16,369 bases of DNA from Deltaproteobacteria bacterium (GTDB lineage: Bacteria; Desulfobacterota; Desulfobacteria; Desulfobacterales; SURF-7), in NCBI GenBank assembly GCA_019307665.1, contig JAFDJC010000031.1, positions 1 to 16,369 of the forward strand, given 5' to 3'. Below, piece by piece: positions 7,670 to 15,464 of this stretch. Below the pieces are notes generated by a model. The model was not told the DNA's origin. It saw nothing but the letters and a program-made list of their open reading frames with translations, and did not search any database. Position 1 is the first letter of the stretch; every line of letters starts with the position of its first letter. The position numbers and the translations under genes were made by a program.

Positions 7670-8467
7670 ATGGAAGCCAAAAAAGCAGAGCTTTTTGCCA
7701 TACTTGAACGGTTTGATTCGCTTCTCGTGGCCTTTTCAGGCGGTATTGACAGCACCCTGCTGCTGGCTGCAGCCAGGGAAGTTTTAATGGACCGTGTGAC
7801 ATGTGCGACGGCGATATCGGCTGTGTGCAGCAAACGGGAGGCGGATAATGCGGCAGAACTTGCAAAACAGCTGGGAGTAAATCATATCATAAGCCATCCG
7901 GGTATCATGGATGATGGCGAGTTTTTGAAAAATACAAGGGAGCGTTGTCGCATATGCAAACAGATTATCTTCTCTGACTTTAGAAAAATATCAGATAAAC
8001 TTGGCATTAAAGAGATCGCCCATGGCGTGAATATGGATGATTTTAATGACTACAGGCCGGGTATTGCAGCTGCAAAGGAAATGGGAATACGTGCCCCGCT
8101 CGCGGAGGCCGGTTTTGACAAACAAATGATAAGGACCCTGGCGAAACATATGTCGCTGCCCAACTGGGACAAACCGGCCATGGCTTGCCTGGCAACAAGA
8201 ATTCCATTCGGTACGCCTATTAATGTCAATCTCCTGAAAATGATAGAAAAGGCCGAGGCTGTCCTTCTGGCTTCCGGTTTCCGAACCTGCAGGGTAAGGC
8301 ATCATGGCGATGTCGCTAGGATCGAGATTGATCAAAAAGGATTTGAAAAAATAATTGACCAGGACGTCCGGGAACACATTACAAAACAGCTAAAAGCACT
8401 CGGTTTTCTTTATGTTTCTATCGATCTTCAGGGTTATGTCCAGGGGAGTTTGAACCCGGTTATTTAG
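7670..8467 (+). CDS. larE: ATP-dependent sulfur transferase LarE (nickel-pincer cofactor pathway)
   Basis: A 265-residue PP-loop ATPase. LarE adenylates the carboxylates of a pyridinium precursor and inserts sulfur, making the pincer ligand that holds nickel in lactate racemase LarA. Visible: PP-loop FSGGIDST (22-29), RCRICK (Cys93 and Cys96) and KPAMACLATRIPFG with Cys173, the position of the sulfur-donor Cys of the Lactobacillus enzyme. A CxxC plus Cys173 matches the three-Cys form thought to bind a [4Fe-4S] cluster and carry a recyclable sulfur, rather than the single-Cys sacrificial form; this is inference. No larA, larB or larC is in the window. It follows the flavoprotein gene by 8 nt, with AAAGG before the ATG. 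Its last 8 bp overlap the convergent START-domain gene. Confidence 0.9.
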   Translation: MEAKKAELFAILERFDSLLVAFSGGIDSTLLLAAAREVLMDRVTCATAISAVCSKREADNAAELAKQLGVNHIISHPGIMDDGEFLKNTRERCRICKQIIFSDFRKISDKLGIKEIAHGVNMDDFNDYRPGIAAAKEMGIRAPLAEAGFDKQMIRTLAKHMSLPNWDKPAMACLATRIPFGTPINVNLLKMIEKAEAVLLASGFRTCRVRHHGDVARIEIDQKGFEKIIDQDVREHITKQLKALGFLYVSIDLQGYVQGSLNPVI

Positions 8468-9107
8468 CAGGGGGCCGGTTAGCGTACCTTTCGTTTTGGG
8501 CAATGTTTTTCATGCCCAAAAGCGTTTCATAAGGGATTTCCCTGCTGAAAATGTTGGCAATGATGCCTGGTATGGACCCGCCGGGATAGGCTTTTATGAA
8601 AAATGTTACCATTGTATGGTCGTTGTCGATGTACTTTAAAACAAACCCGCCTTCCATTTTCATTCTTATAAGGTCATCTTTTACCGGAACCCTTTGATCA
8701 TCAATGGAATGAAAGTTTACCGAATAGTAACCGTTTTTTCTGTCGAAATCAGCTTTTGCCTTCATGGCTGTATCCCTGTCGTTCAAAGGCCAGGGCAAGC
8801 CCTGAACAAAATAAAAGATATAGTTGTTGCTGTCTATTTCTTCAATAATCGGGGACGCTTTGCAACCGCTCATCCATAGAGGGAAGGCCGGTATGTCACG
8901 AAGTACCATTTCCAGTACATCTATGTTGACATTGATAACCGCAATCCCTTTAAATTCATCAAAGACAGAGTTTTTAACCGGTTTTGTATAAACAGTCACC
9001 CCGTTTTTATCCAGGATAAGTTGCCAGCTGCTTTCTGCTGCTGTAACCGGGCAGCATAACAACAGTATAATGGTGCTGATGATGAACAGAGTTGCTTTGT
9101 TTGTCAA
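8460..9107 (-). CDS. Secreted START-domain (lipid-binding) protein
   Basis: A 215-residue protein with a signal peptide (about 1-24, hydrophobic core FIISTIILLL, likely cut after VTAA), then one START/Bet v1-like domain. START-type signs are WQLILDKNGVTVYTKPV, the FKGIAVINVNI strand, FPLWMSGCKASPIIEEI and LPWPLNDRD. Such domains enclose a hydrophobic ligand (lipid, sterol or polyketide); here it would act in the periplasm. Ligand unknown. No ATG lies near the N-terminus; the start must be TTG at 9105-9107, with AGG 8 nt upstream (9116-9118). The gene is divergent from the paraoxonase-like lipoprotein gene and overlaps larE tail-to-tail by 8 bp. Confidence 0.85.
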   Translation of the reverse strand: MTNKATLFIISTIILLLCCPVTAAESSWQLILDKNGVTVYTKPVKNSVFDEFKGIAVINVNIDVLEMVLRDIPAFPLWMSGCKASPIIEEIDSNNYIFYFVQGLPWPLNDRDTAMKAKADFDRKNGYYSVNFHSIDDQRVPVKDDLIRMKMEGGFVLKYIDNDHTMVTFFIKAYPGGSIPGIIANIFSREIPYETLLGMKNIAQNERYANRPPAK

Positions 9108-9240
9108 AATAATAACCTGAATTATAACTAGTTAATCTTCATTTTTTAGAGTAGGAATAGATATCAGTTTTTAAAATACAATTTCAAGCATAAAGGCACA
9201 TTTTTTATTGTTATTCATGAGAAACAAGAATAAGAGTTAG

Positions 9241-9269
9241 TTGAATTTTTTTCCAAAGCTTTGTTTAAG
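9241..9269 (+). promoter_or_regulatory. Candidate promoter for the paraoxonase-like lipoprotein gene
   Basis: TTGAAT (9241-9246), a 17-nt spacer and TTTAAG (9264-9269), each matching 4 of 6 consensus bases. Transcription would begin near 9276, leaving a leader of about 25 nt that still contains the GAGGTGG ribosome binding site (9291-9297). It lies in the 193-bp divergent region shared with the START-domain gene. Confidence 0.33.
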
Positions 9270-9300
9270 TACGTCAAATTGAATTATGATGAGGTGGTAA

Positions 9301-10386
9301 ATGAAAAAACCGGTTTTTAATAAAAAATATTTTTTAAGGGAAATATTTGGATTATTTATTGCATTGATGATGTTATGCTCTTTTTTTTCCTGTGGTTTCA
9401 ATGCGCCAATGCCGGAATACAAATATCAGCGTAACTGTTACTCTGTAAGTGTAGCTGACGGTCCTGAGGATTTTGTTCTTGATAAATGGCATGACTCTCC
9501 CAGACTGCTGATTTCTTCACATGAGAGAAGGGAGCCTGCGCCGTCAGGTGATATTTACTATTTTATTCTTAAAACCGGCTATTCGTCATCTTTAAAAAGA
9601 ATAGGGGAACCGGAATCACTGTCTGCTTTTAAGCCGCATGGCATGGATATACGCCGGACTAATGGGAAAACATTGTTATATGTGATTCTTCATGACCCCT
9701 ACAGTCAATCAAGGCAGGATGAAAACGCCATTGCCGTTTATGAGGTAATGGATAATGAGCTGAAGTTTGAAGCGCTTCTTGAAGACAAAATCCATCTTTG
9801 GTCACCCAACGACCTGTCCGTTCTTCCAAGTGGTGAAATTTATGCAACCAACGATAAGCGGGGCATGATTGACGTCTATTTTAAAAGAGAAACTTCCGAA
9901 GTTGTGTATTATTCGCCGGAGCAGAAAAAATGGTCTGTGGTTGCTTCGGGCCTGTCATATGCTAACGGTATTTTTGCCAGGGATAGCAAAGTCTTTGTCA
10001 CGGCAACCAGAAGTGACTGCCTGATGGAATATCAGCGCAATGATGACGGTACTCTTGGAAAAGGGAGGAAACTCCTGGAGTTTAAAGGACCGGATAATAT
10101 CATGCCGTTTAAAAGCTATTTGCTGGTGGTGGTACACTTTGATGATATCGCTTTTCTACGGCATGAAATGGACAAGGAAAAGCATTCTCCTTCGGTGGTT
10201 TTTTTGATAAATCCGGATGAAGATGAACCTGAGAAGCATATGAAGGCGATATATGTTGATGATGGGAGTCAGATCAGCGCTGCTTCCACAGCGTTTGTCT
10301 GGGATGACAAGCTATATATTTCCCAGGTATTTAATTCAGAAATAGTAATTTGTGAGGCAGGTGATATAGAAAAAATAATGGAATAA
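9301..10386 (+). CDS. Paraoxonase/arylesterase-like beta-propeller lipoprotein
   Basis: A 361-residue protein with a lipoprotein-type signal (hydrophobic 14-29, lipobox-like FFSC, Cys31), then a six-bladed propeller of the SMP-30/paraoxonase class. The residues that bind catalytic calcium in mammalian PON1 all have apparent counterparts: Glu56 (GPEDFVLD), Asn170-Asp171 (SPNDLSVLP), Asn222 (YANGI) and Asp265-Asn266 (GPDNIM). The PON1 His dyad also seems present: His113 (KPHGMDI) and His131 (ILHDP). IYATNDKR resembles the PON YATND segment. A calcium-dependent lactonase or arylesterase anchored in the envelope is likely; the substrate is unknown. Strong GAGGTGG ribosome binding site before the ATG. 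It precedes hisC by 26 nt, but hisC may have its own signals. Confidence 0.82.
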   Translation: MKKPVFNKKYFLREIFGLFIALMMLCSFFSCGFNAPMPEYKYQRNCYSVSVADGPEDFVLDKWHDSPRLLISSHERREPAPSGDIYYFILKTGYSSSLKRIGEPESLSAFKPHGMDIRRTNGKTLLYVILHDPYSQSRQDENAIAVYEVMDNELKFEALLEDKIHLWSPNDLSVLPSGEIYATNDKRGMIDVYFKRETSEVVYYSPEQKKWSVVASGLSYANGIFARDSKVFVTATRSDCLMEYQRNDDGTLGKGRKLLEFKGPDNIMPFKSYLLVVVHFDDIAFLRHEMDKEKHSPSVVFLINPDEDEPEKHMKAIYVDDGSQISAASTAFVWDDKLYISQVFNSEIVICEAGDIEKIME

Positions 10387-10412
10387 CAGCCCTTTATAGT
10401 ATTGATAATGAT

Positions 10413-11516
10413 ATGAAACTTATAGTACCTGAATTTATTTCATCAATTAAGCCGTATTCACCCGGAAAACCGATTGAGGAACTTGAAAGGGAATACGGTA
10501 TTGAGGATTCAATAAAACTTGCATCCAATGAAAACCCCCTGGGCACATCTCCAAGAGCAGTTGCGGCGATCTCCAAAGCGCTGGGACAACTGAATCGATA
10601 TCCTGAAGGCAGCGGATATTATCTAACTCAAAAACTGTCAGGCAGGTTAGGGGTAAAGCCGGAGAATATTGTTTTGGGAAACGGGTCCGATGAAGTTATC
10701 GGAATGCTGACACGGGCTTTTATAACCCCGGGAGATGAGGCTATTATGCCTTTCCCTTCATTTCTAATGTATGAAATAATGGTTAGAGCTTCAGGAGGGA
10801 TTGCGGTTACGGCACCACTGACGGCATCTCTTTTTCCGGATTTGAACCTGATAAAAGAAAAGATAACTGAAAGAACACGGTTGATTTTTTTAACGCACCC
10901 AAACAATCCGACAGGGACTGCAATTGCAGCAGACGATTTCAAAAGATTTTTTAAGGCCGTACCTCCCGACATTATTGTTGTGGTTGATGAAGCGTATATT
11001 GAATTTGTCCGGGACAAAGACGTGCTCAACAGCGTAGATTTTGTGAAATCAGGGGGTATGGTGGTGACACTTCGGACTTTTTCCAAAGTATACGGCCTTG
11101 CCGGACTTAGAATTGGCTATGGTGTGATGCATGAACAGATTGCAGAGGTGCTTCACAGAATCCGACAGCCTTTCAATGCCAATTCGCTGGCTCAGGTTGC
11201 AGCGATTGCAGCCCTTGATGACGATGAATTTCTCAAAGAGACGTTAGCGCTTATACATTCGGGTATCAAATATTTATACAATGAGATTGAGCGTATCGGG
11301 CTTAAGTTTTTTCCTACACAAACTAATTTTTTGCTCATCGATATGGCAATGGATGCCGATGAAGTTTTTGAATGTATGCTTCGGAAAGGTGTGATTGTTA
11401 GATCTATGACATCTTATGGCTATCCGGAATATATCAGAGTCAATGCAGGCCTTGCTGAGGAAAATGAGCGGTTTGTCAGGGCTTTGGAGGATGTCATAAT
11501 GGAAATGGGACGTTAG
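10413..11516 (+). CDS. hisC: Histidinol-phosphate aminotransferase
   Basis: PLP-dependent class I/II aminotransferase of histidine biosynthesis, converting imidazole acetol-phosphate and glutamate to histidinol phosphate and 2-oxoglutarate. 367 residues, normal length. Motifs: LASNENPLG (36-44), NRYPEG, GNGSDEVI (89-96), THPNNPTG (161-168), VVDEAYIEF (190-198), TFSKVYGLAGLRIGYG with the PLP Lys at 225 and the phosphate-binding Arg at 233. HisC-type enzymes can also act on aromatic amino acids, so some such activity is possible. No clear Shine-Dalgarno precedes the ATG. The stop is 2 nt from cmk, so hisC and cmk are surely co-transcribed. No other his gene is nearby. Confidence 0.93.
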   Translation: MKLIVPEFISSIKPYSPGKPIEELEREYGIEDSIKLASNENPLGTSPRAVAAISKALGQLNRYPEGSGYYLTQKLSGRLGVKPENIVLGNGSDEVIGMLTRAFITPGDEAIMPFPSFLMYEIMVRASGGIAVTAPLTASLFPDLNLIKEKITERTRLIFLTHPNNPTGTAIAADDFKRFFKAVPPDIIVVVDEAYIEFVRDKDVLNSVDFVKSGGMVVTLRTFSKVYGLAGLRIGYGVMHEQIAEVLHRIRQPFNANSLAQVAAIAALDDDEFLKETLALIHSGIKYLYNEIERIGLKFFPTQTNFLLIDMAMDADEVFECMLRKGVIVRSMTSYGYPEYIRVNAGLAEENERFVRALEDVIMEMGR

Positions 11517-11518
11517 CA

Positions 11519-12193
11519 ATGAGAAAACTTCTTATCACAATAGATGGGCCTGCAGGTGCAGGTAAAACAACCGTTAGCAGAATGCTTTCAGAACAGCTCG
11601 GTTATATATATGTCGATACAGGAGCCCTATACAGGGGGGTGGCGTTCGAGGTGATAAAAAAGGGTGTCAAATCGGATGATGCAGAGGGCCTCAGGACGCT
11701 TTGTGAGACTCTTGATCTTAAATTTGTTTTAGAACAGAAGAGCCTGTCCTTGATATCTAATGGGAAAAATATATCCGACCTCATACGAACCCCTGAAATT
11801 ACTATGATGGCATCGGCAGTTTCAGCAAAACAGGTTGTAAGGGATTTTCTTTTTGACCTCCAGCGACAGCTCGGCAAAGATAAATGTGTTGTTTTTGAAG
11901 GTCGTGATATGGGTACTGTTGTTTTTCCTGATGCTGATGTGAAATTTTATCTTGATGCCGCAGCTGAGGACCGTGCCAAGAGACGTTATAACGAAATGAA
12001 AGATAAATCGACTCAGACACTTCACGAGATCGAAAAGGACATTCTAAAGCGTGATAAAGATGACAGTACACGGAATATCGCTCCGCTTAAACCGGCAAAA
12101 GATGCCATATTGATAGACTCGACACCACTTTCAGCCTCGGAAGTCGTTGATAACATGATGATATATGTAAAACAAATAGGCGAATCCTATTAA
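11519..12193 (+). CDS. cmk: Cytidylate kinase (CMP/dCMP kinase)
   Basis: Phosphorylates CMP and dCMP with ATP, salvaging and balancing pyrimidine nucleotides in the cytoplasm. 224 residues, the standard length. The P-loop is GPAGAGKTT (10-18); YVDTGALYRGVAFEV follows as in all Cmk proteins; FEGRDMGTVVFPDADVKFYLDA and RAKRRYNEM form the nucleotide-binding and lid region. Starts 2 nt after the hisC stop, with GGGACG of the hisC end as ribosome binding site. A cmk-rpsA-sppA order is also seen in Geobacter-type bacteria, there usually with aroA and ispH; here hisC sits in the upstream position. Confidence 0.95.
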   Translation: MRKLLITIDGPAGAGKTTVSRMLSEQLGYIYVDTGALYRGVAFEVIKKGVKSDDAEGLRTLCETLDLKFVLEQKSLSLISNGKNISDLIRTPEITMMASAVSAKQVVRDFLFDLQRQLGKDKCVVFEGRDMGTVVFPDADVKFYLDAAAEDRAKRRYNEMKDKSTQTLHEIEKDILKRDKDDSTRNIAPLKPAKDAILIDSTPLSASEVVDNMMIYVKQIGESY

Positions 12194-12251
12194 TTGATAA
12201 AAAAAATAATTAATCATTGTTTTTTTTCAGCTCTTCTGATATTTGAGTTTG

Positions 12252-12281
12252 TTGTTTCGTTTTTGGAAGAAATCGAAACAA
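12252..12281 (+). promoter_or_regulatory. Hairpin in the rpsA leader
   Basis: TTGTTTCG (12252-12259) pairs perfectly with CGAAACAA (12274-12281) around a 14-nt loop, in the 119-bp AT-rich gap between cmk and rpsA. It is followed by A residues on the plus strand, so it is not a plus-strand terminator. It may shape the rpsA leader; S1 is known to repress its own translation in Escherichia coli. The AAGGGGG ribosome binding site at 12294-12300 is 12 nt from the ATG, a long spacing. Confidence 0.35.
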
Positions 12282-12312
12282 AAAAAATAGTGTAAGGGGG
12301 ATTATTTGATTC

Positions 12313-14478
12313 ATGGAAAACAATTCAAACGAAAATCTTAACGAAAACGAATCGCCTGATGCGGCAGAGCTTGCACAGTCCGGCTCTCAAACTGGAGACA
12401 GTAAAGCATCCGCCGTAGACAATCAGGCAACAGGCAGTGATTCAGCCGGCGAAGAAAGCATGGAAGAACTTATGAATCTCTATGAGGAAAGTATTAAGAG
12501 ATTCGCAGAAGGTGAAGTTGTCAAAGGAAAAATAATTGCCGTTGACAAAGATCATGTTCTTGTTGACATCGGATATAAATCAGAAGGGCAGATTGCTATC
12601 GATGAATTCAAAGATGAAGATGGAAACATAAATGTCAATCTGAATGACGACGTAGAAGTCATGATCGAATTCTGGGATGAGGAAGATGAGAGCGTCGTGC
12701 TTTCCAAGGAAAAAGCGGCCAAGGTAAAAGTATGGGAAAAGATCAGGGAAACATACGATGCTGAAGATACCATAGATGGAGAAATTATAAGCCGTGTAAA
12801 AGGCGGTTTCTCAGTTGATGTCGGACTTCAGGCATTTCTGCCCGGTTCGCAGGCAGACCTGCGCCCCATTCGAAACCTCGATGAGCTTGTTGGTCAGACC
12901 TTGAAATTCAAAATTTTGAAATATAACAGGAAAAGAAACAACATTGTCCTTTCAAGACGTGTGATTCTGGAGAGTGAACGTGAGTCACAGAGATCCGCCA
13001 CCCTGGAGGCCCTTAAAGAAGGCCAGATCATGGAAGGCATTGTTAAGAATATTACCGAATATGGTGTTTTTGTTGACCTGGGCGGCGTTGACGGCCTGCT
13101 TCATATCACCGATATTTCATGGGGTCGCGTCAAGCATCCGTCAGAACTTTTTTCAGTGGGAGATACTATTGACGTCAAGATTCTTTCGTTTGACCTGGAA
13201 AAAGAAAAAGTTTCGCTTGGCAAAAAACAGCTTACCGTCGATCCGTGGTCTACGGCCATGGAAAAATATGCCATTGGCTCACGTATTACAGGTGTCGTCG
13301 TCAGCTTGACCGATTACGGTGCATTTGTTGAGTTGGAAGAAGGGGTTGAAGGTTTGATTCATGTTTCGGAAATGTCCTGGACAAGGAAGGTCAGGCATCC
13401 TTCCAAGGTTGTTTCAGCGGGCGACACCATAGAGGCGGTTGTGCTGGATATGAAAGCTGAAAACAGGCGGATATCCTTGGGAATGAAACAGGCATATCCA
13501 AATCCGTGGGAAGTCATCAGTGATAAATATCCCATCGGAACGACCATAGAAGGCAAGATTAAAAATATTACCGATTTTGGACTTTTCATTGGTATTGATG
13601 ATGATATTGACGGGTTGATTCACATCTCGGATATTTCATGGACAAAACGTATCAAGCATCCGAGCGAAATCTATAAAAAGGGAGATGTCGTTCAGGCCAT
13701 TGTTCTTGATATCGACAAGGGCAACGAGCGATTCTCTCTCGGTGTTAAACAACTGTTGCCGGACCCATGGAAAACAGTGGGCGAGCGCTTTAAGGTCGGA
13801 TCGGAAGTAACGGGAACCGTAACCAATATTACAGACTTTGGCGTTTTTATTGAGCTGGAGGAAGGTGTTGAAGGGCTTGTGCATGTTTCAGAAATCAGCA
13901 AGGAAAAAATAAAGACGCCGGTTGATATGTATAAAGTCGGTGATGAACTGACAGCAAAGGTCATGAATATCAACACCGAAGAAAGAAGGATCGGATTATC
14001 CATCAAAAGGCTTGCAATGGGTGATGATGAAAGCGTGCTGAAGGATTATCTGAGCAATATGAAATCGACAACATCTTCATTTGGTGAAATACTTCGAGAA
14101 AACCTTCAGGAAAAAATAAATGGCAAGCCTGTGGATGCTGAAGTAACCGAAGCGACTGAAGAGACCGAAGTTAGTGAAGAGGTCAGGGCAGCCGATCAGC
14201 CAAAAGAAACCGAAGAGACCGAAGTAACTGAAGAAGTTAAGGCAGCCGATCAGCCAAAAGAAACCGAAGAGACCGAAGTAACTGAAGAAGTTAAGGCAGC
14301 CGACCAAGCCGAAGAAACCGAAGCAACTGAAGAGGCTGAGGCGGCCGATCAGGCCTCAGAACCAGAAGAGGACCCAGACGAAAAATCTGAGGAAAAACCT
14401 GAGGAAAAACCTGAGGAAAAACCTGAGGAAAAACCTGAGGAAAAATCCGACGAATCGGATGACAAAGAGGCCGGTTAG
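12313..14478 (+). CDS. rpsA: 30S ribosomal protein S1 with six S1 domains and a long acidic repeat tail
   Basis: 721 residues against about 557 in Escherichia coli. An acidic, Asn/Glu/Ser-rich leader (1-60) is followed by six S1 RNA-binding domains at about 66-133, 151-217, 236-306, 321-392, 408-478 and 495-565. Domains 3 to 6 show the strong repeat pattern ITDFGxFxxLEEGVEGLxHxSE. S1 holds mRNA on the small subunit during initiation. The extra length is a tail (566-721) made of 18-residue EETEVTEEVKAADQPKET-type repeats and short EEKP repeats, highly acidic and surely disordered. Start chosen because an in-frame stop lies immediately upstream (12307-12309) and AAGGGGG lies 12 nt before the ATG. 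A strong terminator follows at 14516. Confidence 0.95.
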   Translation: MENNSNENLNENESPDAAELAQSGSQTGDSKASAVDNQATGSDSAGEESMEELMNLYEESIKRFAEGEVVKGKIIAVDKDHVLVDIGYKSEGQIAIDEFKDEDGNINVNLNDDVEVMIEFWDEEDESVVLSKEKAAKVKVWEKIRETYDAEDTIDGEIISRVKGGFSVDVGLQAFLPGSQADLRPIRNLDELVGQTLKFKILKYNRKRNNIVLSRRVILESERESQRSATLEALKEGQIMEGIVKNITEYGVFVDLGGVDGLLHITDISWGRVKHPSELFSVGDTIDVKILSFDLEKEKVSLGKKQLTVDPWSTAMEKYAIGSRITGVVVSLTDYGAFVELEEGVEGLIHVSEMSWTRKVRHPSKVVSAGDTIEAVVLDMKAENRRISLGMKQAYPNPWEVISDKYPIGTTIEGKIKNITDFGLFIGIDDDIDGLIHISDISWTKRIKHPSEIYKKGDVVQAIVLDIDKGNERFSLGVKQLLPDPWKTVGERFKVGSEVTGTVTNITDFGVFIELEEGVEGLVHVSEISKEKIKTPVDMYKVGDELTAKVMNINTEERRIGLSIKRLAMGDDESVLKDYLSNMKSTTSSFGEILRENLQEKINGKPVDAEVTEATEETEVSEEVRAADQPKETEETEVTEEVKAADQPKETEETEVTEEVKAADQAEETEATEEAEAADQASEPEEDPDEKSEEKPEEKPEEKPEEKPEEKSDESDDKEAG
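14158..14358 (+). repeat. 54-bp tandem repeats in the rpsA tail
   Basis: Three in-frame 54-bp units (14158-14211, 14212-14265, 14266-14319), each coding 18 residues of the type EETEVxEEVxAADQ, and a shorter decayed fourth copy from 14320. Units 2 and 3 are nearly identical at DNA level apart from their 3' ends, which points to recent duplication. Gain or loss of units would keep the frame. Confidence 0.9.
14389..14448 (+). repeat. 12-bp tandem repeats (EEKP) near the rpsA stop
   Basis: Four perfect copies of GAGGAAAAACCT (14389-14400, 14401-14412, 14413-14424, 14425-14436) and a fifth copy ending TCC instead of CCT (14437-14448). They encode EEKP repeats at the extreme C-terminus of S1. Perfect short copies are prone to slippage and should vary in number between strains. 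Confidence 0.92.
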
Positions 14479-14515
14479 CACTGAACTTTTCAGTTGATTC
14501 CAGATAGAGTACGAG

Positions 14516-14549
14516 CGCCGGAGAGTTTATTCTCCGGCGTTTAATTTTC
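14516..14549 (+). terminator. Rho-independent terminator after rpsA
   Basis: A perfect 9-bp stem, CGCCGGAGA (14516-14524) and TCTCCGGCG (14531-14539), closes a 6-nt loop and is followed by TTTAATTTT. It lies 37 nt after the rpsA stop and 15 nt before the sppA start, so sppA expression depends on read-through or on a promoter inside rpsA. Confidence 0.85.
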
Positions 14550-14564
14550 AATGAGAGGGCGCCC

Positions 14565-15464
14565 ATGTTTTCCAGAAGACATCCTTTTTTATTCTTTTTT
14601 CTTATTTTTTCTGCCATCATATCAGGTACCGTGCTGTTCGTGTCACTTCTTTTGGCCATTGGCACCAGCGGCACCGATTTTATTTCAGGGGATAAAGTGG
14701 GGGTCATCGAAATAAAGGGCGTTGTTGTTGAATCAAAAGATATTCTTCAGCAGATCAAAGAATACAGGGAAGATGAATCAATAAAGGCAGTGGTTTTGCG
14801 GATCAATTCTCCCGGCGGCGGGGTAGGGCCTTCCCAGGAAATATACCGTGAGGTCAGAAAAACAATTAAGGAAAAAAATGTCATCGCATCAATGGGGGCG
14901 GTTGCGGCATCAGGCGGCTACTATATTGCATCGGGAACAAGCGGAATTATTGCAAATCCCGGCACTGTAACCGGCAGCATCGGTGTGATAATGGGCTATA
15001 CCAATTTTCAGGAGATTTTTAATAAGATCGGACTGAAACCTGTTGTTGTCAAAAGCGGGCAATTTAAGGACATGGGATCGCCTGTCAGGGAAATGACAAA
15101 AGAGGAAGAAAAAATCCTAACGGATTTCGTGAACAAAATTCATATGCAGTTTGTTAAGGATGTTTCAGAAGGAAGAAGTATGGACATGGAAAAGGTCAAA
15201 TTGCTAGCCGATGGTCGTATTTATACCGGAGAAGAAGCCAAAACCATTGGACTCGTGGACCGGTTGGGCAATCTTGAAGATGCGGTGGAATGGGCCGGAC
15301 GACTGGGGGGAATCGAAGGTGAGATTTCTACGGTCTATCCGAAAAAAGAAGAGATGCCGTTTCTTGAATACCTGACAGGCATGTCAATCCATCAGATATT
15401 TAAAAGCATTTTTCATTCGTCTTATTCATCATCAGTGTCTGCAGAATATATTTACCATCCCTAA
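14565..15464 (+). CDS. sppA: Signal peptide peptidase SppA (short, 36K-type)
   Basis: Membrane-bound serine protease that digests cleaved signal peptides. 299 residues, the single-domain form. One N-terminal membrane segment (about 8-32), then the protease domain: VGVIEIKGVV, VVLRINSPGGGVGPSQEI (77-93), the nucleophile Ser116 in GAVAASGGYYIASG, NPGTVTGSIGVI, and VKSGQFKDMGSP with the general-base Lys168. This Ser/Lys pair matches the Bacillus SppA dyad. GAGAGG precedes the ATG. It follows rpsA across a terminator, the same neighbours as in Geobacter-type genomes. The last codons overlap the convergent PilZ gene by 4 bp. Confidence 0.94.
   Translation: MFSRRHPFLFFFLIFSAIISGTVLFVSLLLAIGTSGTDFISGDKVGVIEIKGVVVESKDILQQIKEYREDESIKAVVLRINSPGGGVGPSQEIYREVRKTIKEKNVIASMGAVAASGGYYIASGTSGIIANPGTVTGSIGVIMGYTNFQEIFNKIGLKPVVVKSGQFKDMGSPVREMTKEEEKILTDFVNKIHMQFVKDVSEGRSMDMEKVKLLADGRIYTGEEAKTIGLVDRLGNLEDAVEWAGRLGGIEGEISTVYPKKEEMPFLEYLTGMSIHQIFKSIFHSSYSSSVSAEYIYHP

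Noticed and set aside
9090..9140. TATAAT just upstream of the START-domain gene on the minus strand
   Set aside because: A start from it would fall in or next to the ribosome binding site, and no -35 is found at 17 nt. Probably AT-rich chance.
14077..14307. Minus-strand frame with repeated FFSYFGLFGFFWLIGC
   Set aside because: It is the antisense shadow of the rpsA tail repeats; the repetition comes from the 54-bp units.
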